This document shows, piece after piece, positions 1 to 4,786 of a DNA stretch of 6,278 nucleotides. Source of the DNA: Desulfobulbaceae bacterium (GTDB lineage: Bacteria > Desulfobacterota > Desulfobulbia > Desulfobulbales > Desulfocapsaceae); contig JAIRRG010000113.1 in assembly GCA_031256095.1 (NCBI GenBank), positions 1-6,278 of the forward strand, in the 5' to 3' direction. The position numbers were made by a program, and so were the translations under genes. The first letter of the stretch is position 1; each line of letters opens with the position of its first letter. The notes under the pieces were generated by a model. It saw only the letters and a program-made list of their open reading frames with translations, made no database searches and had not been told where the DNA came from.

Positions 1-789
1 AACGACGTTGGCCGCCAGGAATACACCACCAACGCCTTTACACCGAGTATTTACTACGACTTCGGCAATAAATTCGGTATCGGCGCCCGCTATCAGAACA
101 GCTTGGTCAACTACAACCAGGGCGGCGGCGAAGATTACTCGGAAAATCGCGGCACTCTCGACCTGTTTTACAATCTCAACCGTTCCAGCGCCGTCTATCT
201 TGACTACCAAATTTGGCAAGGCGCGTACAGCGGCCAGTCATCCAATTACCTGTCGAACGAAATATCGCTGAACGCCTCAAAACAATTCAACTACTTCACC
301 TTCACGGCTGGAGCTGGCTACTACTTGCGCCAGTTTAGCGACAGCGGCTATGACGATATTAGCGGCCTAACCTGGAAATTGATGATTGACGGCAAAAGCC
401 GCAGTGAGATCAGCGATGACGGAGACACGAAGAAGCCGCGTTCTTTCGTTGGTCTGGCCCTGGTGCATGACCTGAATAACTACGGTTCCGGCAACTCCTA
501 CTACGCGGCAACACGGCTACAGTTGAAAGGCGGCTACAGATTCGGGCCGAAATTGAGCGCGCAAGGCATGGCTCTGTATCAATACAGCGATTACCAGCTT
601 AATCCCAGTAACCGAGCCGACAACCTGTACGTCTTGTCGGCCGAGGTTTCTTATGAGGTCATCCGCAACCTGACAGTGGGCCTTGAAGGCGGCTACCGCA
701 ACCAGAATTCCGACGTGGCGGGCCAATCGTATGACGACGTCTTCATCATGGCCAAGGTGGGATATTCATACAACTTTGGCCATAAATAA
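1..789 (+). CDS. Outer-membrane beta-barrel protein (BBP2-like), 5'-truncated by the window
   Basis: The reading frame is open from base 1 and ends at TAA 787-789, giving 262 visible residues; the N-terminus and signal peptide lie outside the window. The protein shows the alternating aromatic/polar pattern of amphipathic beta-strands joined by Gly/Asn/Asp/Ser-rich turns, for example the segments around residues 16-34, 51-70, 83-110, 175-200 and 212-262. Cysteine is absent, and the last strand reads VGYSYNF followed by GHK, a typical barrel end. The style resembles the outer_membrane beta-barrel family PF10082 often found in exopolysaccharide loci. About ten or more strands are visible, so the whole protein could be a 16-18-stranded barrel. 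It precedes an export protein that lacks its own outer-membrane helix, so a role as the outer-membrane pore for the polysaccharide is inferred. The family is fairly secure; the function is not, and a capsule-anchoring or general porin role remains possible. Confidence 0.8.
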   Translation, partial: NDVGRQEYTTNAFTPSIYYDFGNKFGIGARYQNSLVNYNQGGGEDYSENRGTLDLFYNLNRSSAVYLDYQIWQGAYSGQSSNYLSNEISLNASKQFNYFTFTAGAGYYLRQFSDSGYDDISGLTWKLMIDGKSRSEISDDGDTKKPRSFVGLALVHDLNNYGSGNSYYAATRLQLKGGYRFGPKLSAQGMALYQYSDYQLNPSNRADNLYVLSAEVSYEVIRNLTVGLEGGYRNQNSDVAGQSYDDVFIMAKVGYSYNFGHK

Positions 790-827
790 AAAAAGGGCGC
801 GAGGGCAAACCGCTAATGGCCGCTTCG

Positions 828-855
828 CATGGCCATGGACGCTTGGCCATCGTCC
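828..855 (+). repeat. 10-bp palindrome and adjoining weak hairpin between barrel and export genes
   Basis: CATGGCCATG at 828-837 is a perfect palindrome. It overlaps a 5-bp stem, GGACG (837-841) with CGTCC (851-855), around a 9-nt loop. The core TGGCC also recurs at 817-821 and 844-848 (TTGGCC there), so several small folds are possible. No T-run follows, so this is not a convincing intrinsic terminator. It may be a weak attenuator, an mRNA 3'-end structure or chance. Confidence 0.25.
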
Positions 856-919
856 ACCATACCTGCTTTGTCTATCAAAGAAGAGCCGGGCCAGAATGAT
901 CTTCAAATAGTCACTTATT

Positions 920-947
920 TTGCCATGTAATCACACAACAAAATAAT
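920..947 (+). promoter_or_regulatory. Candidate sigma70-type promoter for the export operon
   Basis: TTGCCA (920-925, five of six matches to TTGACA) is followed after 16 bp by AATAAT (942-947, five of six matches to TATAAT). It lies in a clearly AT-rich stretch of an otherwise GC-richer window. Transcription would begin near 954, leaving about 44 nt of leader before the ATG at 998. If real, it allows the export, Wzz, kinase and TPR genes to be expressed independently of the barrel gene. This rests on consensus matching by eye only. Confidence 0.4.
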
Positions 948-951
948 CACA
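928..951 (+). repeat. Direct octamer repeat TAATCACA x2 over the promoter
   Basis: TAATCACA occurs at 928-935 and again at 944-951, 16 bp start to start. A degenerate third copy, TAGTCACT, lies at 908-915. The first exact copy lies in the spacer of the candidate promoter and the second overlaps its -10 element, a position where a repressor or activator could act. No regulator family is recognised from the sequence. Confidence 0.35.
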
Positions 952-982
952 GCATAAAAAATTGTGGTCGTCCATCGGTCTG

Positions 983-992
983 AAAGGGGGGG
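983..992 (+). promoter_or_regulatory. Ribosome binding site fixing the export-gene start at 998
   Basis: AAAGGGGGGG, including a run of seven G (986-992), sits 5 nt before ATG 998 and decides against the upstream in-frame TTG at 962, which has no such site. An out-of-frame ATG-TGA (993-998) lies between the site and the true start, sharing one base with it (TGATG), which is unusual but may be chance. Confidence 0.65.
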
Positions 993-997
993 ATGTG

Positions 998-1840
998 ATG
1001 TTCCGGAAATTTTTGTTTTTTCTCATTTTACTTGCGCCCAGCCTGGCTTTGGCGGCGCCGCCCGCCTACAAGCTGGGGGCGCGGGATATTATCAGCGTCT
1101 CTATCTTCGCGGGCGGCGAGGAGCAGATCAAGGTCGATCTGACCGTCTCCGACCAGGGAACGGTCAATTTCCCCTTCCTTGGCTCGACCCAGGCCAAGGG
1201 ACTGACCACCGCCGAACTGGAAGGAAAGGTGACGGCGCCGCTGGAAACCCAGTATTTCGTCGCCCCACAGGTACACATCCAGGTCAAGGATTATCAGAGT
1301 CTGCAATTTTCCATCTCCGGGGCGGTGAAAGACCCTGGCAATTATTCAATGACTTCCGCGACGACGATCATGGATCTGATTGCCAAAGCGGGAGGCGTGA
1401 CACGGGAACACGGCACCGTCGCCTATCTCAGGCGCAATGATGAGGATCGTGGCGGTAAACCCGAACCGAAGAAGATCAATTTGCAAAAGTTGCTTGACGA
1501 GGGCGACATGACCTTGAATGTCAGGCTGGAATCCGGTGATTCGGTTTACATTCCGCTGGCGGAAGGGCTGAACACTTCCGAATCGAAGGTCTACGTCTCC
1601 GGCGAGGTGAAAAAGCCGGCGCCGGTGAACTACCAGCCTGGCCTGACCGCCTTGGCCGCCTGCATTGAGGATGGCGGCTTCACCCAATATGCGGCCCCGA
1701 ACCGGGCCACACTCATACGCACAGAAAATGGCGAGCAGAAAATCATCAAAATCGATCTGGAAAAAGTCACCAAAGGCGCCATCCAAGATGTGCCGCTGAA
1801 ACCAGGCGATCGATTGAATATTCCAGAATCCTGGTTGTAA
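998..1840 (+). CDS. Polysaccharide export protein (OPX/Wza family, Poly_export plus two SLBB-type domains)
   Basis: This 280-residue periplasmic protein probably carries the nascent polysaccharide from the inner-membrane complex towards the outer membrane. Residues 1-20 are a signal peptide: Arg3 and Lys4, a hydrophobic core FLFFLILLAPSLALAA, and an Ala-rich cleavage site. There is no lipobox cysteine, so signal peptidase I processing is expected, unlike lipoprotein Wza. Residues about 22-98 match Poly_export (YKLGARDIISVSIF, then VSDQGTVNFPFLG). Two SLBB-like units follow, at about 102-185 (ISGAVKDPGNY, LIAKAGGVT) and 197-277 (VYVSGEVKKPAPV, CIEDGGF, KPGDRLNIP). The protein stops straight after the second unit, so the C-terminal amphipathic helix with which Wza crosses the outer membrane is missing. 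The start at 998 is chosen for its ribosome site and signal peptide. The adjacent barrel gene and downstream wzz/kinase pair fit a Wzx/Wzy-type export locus. Confidence 0.92.
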   Translation: MFRKFLFFLILLAPSLALAAPPAYKLGARDIISVSIFAGGEEQIKVDLTVSDQGTVNFPFLGSTQAKGLTTAELEGKVTAPLETQYFVAPQVHIQVKDYQSLQFSISGAVKDPGNYSMTSATTIMDLIAKAGGVTREHGTVAYLRRNDEDRGGKPEPKKINLQKLLDEGDMTLNVRLESGDSVYIPLAEGLNTSESKVYVSGEVKKPAPVNYQPGLTALAACIEDGGFTQYAAPNRATLIRTENGEQKIIKIDLEKVTKGAIQDVPLKPGDRLNIPESWL

Positions 1841-1890
1841 ACAGACGGCAAGCTGGCACGGAATTGACGAATGCCATTCCCTTCTTTCCA

Positions 1891-1958
1891 GAGGCGGCCG
1901 AAAGACCGAAATAGTCGCGCCGCGGCCACCGGGATAATTTTCTCTATTCGGCCACCTC
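1891..1958 (+). repeat. Long inverted repeat in the leader before the wzz-like gene
   Basis: GAGGCGGCCGAA (1891-1902) is complementary to TTCGGCCACCTC (1947-1958) at 11 of 12 positions, around a 44-nt loop. The octamer CGGCCACC occurs both inside the loop (1923-1930) and in the right arm (1949-1956), so the left arm could pair with either copy, giving two mutually exclusive folds. A further palindrome, GCCGCGGC, lies at 1919-1926. No T-run follows, so simple termination is unlikely; RNA processing, attenuation or mRNA stabilisation are alternatives. Confidence 0.4.
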
Positions 1959-1963
1959 GGCGG

Positions 1964-1975
1964 CGAAGGCCTTCG
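1964..1975 (+). promoter_or_regulatory. 12-bp perfect palindrome (possible operator)
   Basis: CGAAGGCCTTCG is perfectly self-complementary and ends 38 bp before ATG 2014. The symmetry with no loop suits a dimeric DNA-binding protein better than an RNA hairpin. A loose -10-like GATAAT lies upstream at 1933-1938 but without a good -35, so whether a promoter is present here is uncertain. Confidence 0.3.
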
Positions 1976-2001
1976 GTTGGCAATGATCGTTAAACGCCAT
2001 T

Positions 2002-2006
2002 AAGGA
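2002..2006 (+). promoter_or_regulatory. Ribosome binding site of the wzz-like gene
   Basis: AAGGA lies 7 nt before ATG 2014, a normal distance, and supports this start. Confidence 0.6.
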
Positions 2007-2013
2007 ACGTAAT

Positions 2014-3507
2014 ATGCAAACAACATTGCCTGCCCAAGAGCAGGAAGAAGCAGTCATTGATTTTGCCGAATATGTGCGGGTATTGAAAAACCGCAAGAGG
2101 GTGGTCATCACCACTACCGTATTCGTCGTTGTCCTCACCATCTTCATCACTCTGTTGATGACACCGTTGTACAAGGGCACGGCCATATTGATCATCGACA
2201 AAGAGCAGCAAACTTCGCCTTTAACTGGTCAAGACTTGGGCCGCGGTACGTTTCAGGACGAACAGCTTACCTTCAACACCCACTTCAAACTGGTCAGTTC
2301 GCGCCCGGTACTGACTGAGGTCATTCGCGAACTGAAACTGGATCAACAAACCGATCTGGAATCAAACTTTTTCAAAAGCCTGGTCAAACAATTCGTCGCT
2401 AACATCAAACTTTTATTCGGCGATAAGGGTCAGGAGCAAACCGAAGACCAAAAACTCGATGCCCTGCTGAAAAGGCTGCAAGACAGCATCAGCATAGAGG
2501 CGACGCGCGACACACGGTTGTTGCAAATCGACGCCGAGAACCGCGACCCGAAAATGGCCATGGATATTGCCAATACGATGGCGAAAAAATATATCGAATT
2601 CAATGTCAAGAATCGGCTGGAAGCCTCAAAGGACACTGTGGCCTGGATGTATAACGAGTTATATGCCACCAAGAAAAAACTGGAAGATGACGAGCAAAAA
2701 TTCCTCGAATACAAGAAAGCCAACAACGTTTTTTCGGTTGAAGACAAACAGAAAGTCATTGGCCAAAAAATATCCGAATTCAATACTGAATACCTGACGG
2801 CTCGGAACAAACAGCTCGAGCTTGATGAAAAGTTGAAAGAAATCGAGCGCTACGGTCACAACACCACCGACATGGTGTACATCCGCTCGATTGTTGGCAA
2901 TCCGGCCATCGACAGCATGTACGAAATCCTGACGAACCTCGAAGTAAATCGCAGCAGGCTGAGCAAAATCTACCGCGGCAAACACCCGAAAATGATTGAG
3001 GTAACGAGCCAAATAAACGAAATCCAGGCCAAACTGCGTAATGAAGTGGAAAAAGCGATCGCCAATCTGCGCAGCGAGCGGGCGGTACTGGTGGCCAGGG
3101 AAGAGGTAATGGGAAAAAATATCTCGCAATTCGAGGGTGATGCCGTCGACGCTGGCAGCAAGGAATTGCAGTACAACATCCTGCAACGCAATGTCACAAC
3201 CAGCCAGAACCTCTATGACACCTTGCTGGCGAAAATTAAGGAATCGAACGTTTTGCTCAGCGGCTACGCCTCGAATATCCGTGTCGTCGGCCTAGCGACG
3301 CTGCCGGAGAAACCGTTCAAACCGAAAAAGATGCTCAACCTGGCTCTGGGTCTGCTTCTGGGCCTAGCGGGCGGTTGTGGCCTGGCTTTGGCGTTGGAAT
3401 TTTTCGACCAGAGCCTGAAAACCGAAGACGACGTGCTCAATTATCTGCATATCCCGGTGTTGGCCTTGGTTCCAGAGGCCCAAGCCGACGACCGTAACGA
3501 GGGCTGA
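2014..3507 (+). CDS. Wzz/GumC-type polysaccharide co-polymerase (chain-length determinant)
   Basis: This 497-residue inner-membrane protein is expected to control polymer length and to couple polymerisation to export. The N-terminal Wzz segment has the cytoplasmic motif IDFAEYVRVLKNRKR (15-29), then TM1 at about 30-49 and the post-TM stretch YKGTAILIID (53-62). A large periplasmic part follows, rich in charged helices with coiled-coil character at about 205-285 and 325-370, and including the family-typical IYRGKHPKMIEV (319-330). The GNVR-type tail has ELQYNILQRNVTTSQNLYDTLL (384-405), the proline-rich PEKPFKPKKM (431-440) and TM2 at about 439-461. About 35 cytoplasmic residues follow (LEFFDQSLKTEDDV, then IPVLALVP), which is where fused Wzc proteins continue into the kinase. 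Here the chain ends and the kinase is a separate gene one base later. The length is normal for a GumC-like protein without kinase. A shorter N-terminus is unlikely, since the conserved motif starts at residue 15. Confidence 0.93.
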   Translation: MQTTLPAQEQEEAVIDFAEYVRVLKNRKRVVITTTVFVVVLTIFITLLMTPLYKGTAILIIDKEQQTSPLTGQDLGRGTFQDEQLTFNTHFKLVSSRPVLTEVIRELKLDQQTDLESNFFKSLVKQFVANIKLLFGDKGQEQTEDQKLDALLKRLQDSISIEATRDTRLLQIDAENRDPKMAMDIANTMAKKYIEFNVKNRLEASKDTVAWMYNELYATKKKLEDDEQKFLEYKKANNVFSVEDKQKVIGQKISEFNTEYLTARNKQLELDEKLKEIERYGHNTTDMVYIRSIVGNPAIDSMYEILTNLEVNRSRLSKIYRGKHPKMIEVTSQINEIQAKLRNEVEKAIANLRSERAVLVAREEVMGKNISQFEGDAVDAGSKELQYNILQRNVTTSQNLYDTLLAKIKESNVLLSGYASNIRVVGLATLPEKPFKPKKMLNLALGLLLGLAGGCGLALALEFFDQSLKTEDDVLNYLHIPVLALVPEAQADDRNEG

Positions 3508-3508
3508 G
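3499..3508 (+). promoter_or_regulatory. Ribosome site and one-base junction coupling wzz-like gene to kinase
   Basis: GAGGG (3499-3503) lies within the last codons of the Wzz gene, 5 nt before ATG 3509. The stop and start are arranged TGA-G-ATG. This spacing favours translational coupling and balanced synthesis of the transmembrane partner and its kinase. Confidence 0.6.
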
Positions 3509-4717
3509 ATGGATCCACAACCGAAAAGCAAAAAAAAACAAGACGGGGACAACGCTTTTCTCGCGGCTTATTCCGTCAAATCACGCTATGCCGAAGCTTA
3601 TCGTACCTTGCAAACCAGTTTGCACTTTTCCATGCTGGAAAAGGAATTTCATTGCCTGCTCGTCACCAGCTCCCTGCCGGGAGAAGGGAAAAGCGCCACG
3701 ACAGCCAACCTTGGATTCACCATCGTTCAGTCAGGGAAACGGGTCCTGCTCATTGACGCCGACATGCGCAAATGCGGTCTGTCATCCATTTTTAACCTGA
3801 AAAAAAATCAGGGTTTTTCCAACCTGGTCAGCGATGTTTTTGGCAGGCCGATAAGTAGCGGCCAAGTCGCCGATTACAGCCTGAAAGATATTCTGACCCT
3901 CTTGCGCCTACAAAACAAAACCTGCCGCCTCAACCTCAAGGACGATGCCAATGAGGCTGATCTTTTTTTGCTTGACGGGCATCTTGTCGATATTTACTGG
4001 AAGAATCGTCCGGGGCCACAGAAGCTCGCCAATGTCCTCGTCGAAAATAAAATTCTCACCGAAGAAGAGGCCCGGCGGGCCTTGGGCTATCAGGAAAAAT
4101 CGGCGCAACGGCTGGGCACGATTCTGCTGGGTCTGGGAATGGTGACAAAAGAAGAACTGACCAAGACCCTTTTCCAGCAGATGATAGAGTCATTCCGCAT
4201 CACGAGCGGCATGATCGACGCCAGTTTCACGGTGCATGGCGTCAGCAATAAAGAGATTCAGCCACTCGCCGCCGGCCCGGATTTTGATCAGCTGTATCAG
4301 GAATATATCAGCGCTGAAAACGTTCGGTCTTGCATTGGCGAGGCGATCGACAAAGCGATTTGCCCCACCGAAGAAAAAAATCTCTTCGTTCTGCCCGCAG
4401 GTAGCAACCCGCCCAATCCGTCGGAACTACTCGCTTGGGCCGGGACCGGATTTCTCTTGGCGCAACTGCGGCAGCGTTTCGACTTGCTGGTCATCGACAG
4501 CCCGCCAGTGATCCCAGTCTCGGACGCTTTGCTGCTTGCGCCGTCGACCGATGGCGTAGTGCTGGTCACCCGTTCGGGGAAAACCAACCGTAAGGCGGTC
4601 GCTGACACTCTCCGCCGCCTGGACACAACCCGCGCCAATGTTTTGGGTTGCGTCCTGAATCGCGTCAATCCCTACGCTCACAGCTACTACCACGACTATT
4701 ACAGCTATGGTGAGTAA
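3509..4717 (+). CDS. BY-type protein tyrosine autokinase (CpsD/CapB/Wzc kinase class) with a large inserted domain
   Basis: This 402-residue cytoplasmic kinase should act with the Wzz protein encoded just upstream, through cycles of tyrosine autophosphorylation and dephosphorylation. The N-terminal motif SRYAEAYRTLQTSLHFS (25-41) resembles the E-x2-R-x2-R oligomerisation motif, but the third position is Gln35, not Arg. Walker A is SSLPGEGKSATTANLG (54-69, Lys61). Walker A' is LLIDADMRK (80-88, Asp82 and Asp84). Walker B is LLVIDSPPV (326-334). The pre-Walker B motif LFVLPAGSNPPNPSELLA (292-309) is canonical. Residues 389-400 hold a tyrosine cluster (Tyr389, 393, 394, 397, 398, 400), the expected phosphorylation sites. 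CapB/CpsD kinases are usually about 230 residues; the excess is an insert at about 113-275 between Walker A' and the LPAG motif. Both flanks are canonical and in frame, so it is a real domain insertion and not an assembly error. Confidence 0.92.
   Translation: MDPQPKSKKKQDGDNAFLAAYSVKSRYAEAYRTLQTSLHFSMLEKEFHCLLVTSSLPGEGKSATTANLGFTIVQSGKRVLLIDADMRKCGLSSIFNLKKNQGFSNLVSDVFGRPISSGQVADYSLKDILTLLRLQNKTCRLNLKDDANEADLFLLDGHLVDIYWKNRPGPQKLANVLVENKILTEEEARRALGYQEKSAQRLGTILLGLGMVTKEELTKTLFQQMIESFRITSGMIDASFTVHGVSNKEIQPLAAGPDFDQLYQEYISAENVRSCIGEAIDKAICPTEEKNLFVLPAGSNPPNPSELLAWAGTGFLLAQLRQRFDLLVIDSPPVIPVSDALLLAPSTDGVVLVTRSGKTNRKAVADTLRRLDTTRANVLGCVLNRVNPYAHSYYHDYYSYGE
3845..4333 (+). other. Inserted DUF4388/PATAN-like plus GspE-N/MshEN-like module inside the kinase
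   Basis: This part of the kinase (residues about 113-275) has no counterpart in ordinary BY-kinases, where a short link joins GLSDVL-type and EAIxPT-type segments; here those are NLVSDVF (105-111) and IGEAIDKAICPTEEKNL (276-292). The first portion, about 121-164 (YSLKDILTLLRLQNKTCRL, then DLFLLDGHLVDIYW), resembles the opening strand-helix-strand of DUF4388/PATAN domains. Residues 172-224 form two 24-residue helical repeats of the type II secretion ATPase N-domain kind, separated by 5 residues. Residues 225-245 (MIESFRITSGMIDASFTVHG) resemble the closing segment of DUF4388 domains. Residues 246-275 are not recognised. Such domains serve in nucleotide sensing or protein contacts. The family assignment is by eye. 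Confidence 0.65.
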
Positions 4718-4786
4718 GGACGGAGAGGAAGGCATTGACAAGCAAACAGGCTTATCGACGACACTTGATACCCGGAGTTTTGTAAT
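4718..4786 (+). other. Short spacer between kinase and TPR gene
   Basis: These 69 bases carry the ribosome site CGGAG (4773-4777), 9 nt before ATG 4787, and an in-frame TGA at 4766-4768 that blocks any upstream start for the TPR gene. TTGACA (4735-4740) is a perfect -35 hexamer, but no -10-like sequence lies 15-19 bp downstream. There is no terminator-like hairpin, so co-transcription with the kinase is likely. Confidence 0.5.

Noticed and set aside
790..860. Rho-independent terminator after the barrel gene
   Set aside because: Only short stems are found and no T-run follows; the A-run at 785-794 precedes the stem on the wrong side for the + strand.
683..910. 75-residue + strand frame running from the barrel gene into the intergenic region
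   Set aside because: It overlaps the barrel gene in another frame, has no ribosome site, and its composition (Arg/Trp/Thr-rich) does not look like a folded protein.
962..997. TTG at 962 as an upstream start of the export protein
   Set aside because: It has no ribosome site and would put 12 polar/charged residues before the signal peptide; ATG 998 has a strong G-rich site 5 nt upstream.
2659..3186. Long antisense frame (175 codons) opposite the wzz-like gene
   Set aside because: It is a mirror of a strongly supported gene; no start signal or recognisable motif. The antisense frames at 1346-1786, 4297-4668 and 5138-5578 are rejected for the same reason.
3845..4333. Kinase insert as a frameshift, intein or mobile element
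   Set aside because: The frame is continuous, both flanks are canonical, there are no intein splice residues or terminal repeats, and the insert has domain-like motifs and ordinary composition.
4735..4740. TTGACA as a promoter for the TPR gene
   Set aside because: The -35 is perfect but no -10-like hexamer lies 15-19 bp downstream; the nearest, TGATAC at 4766, is 25 bp away.
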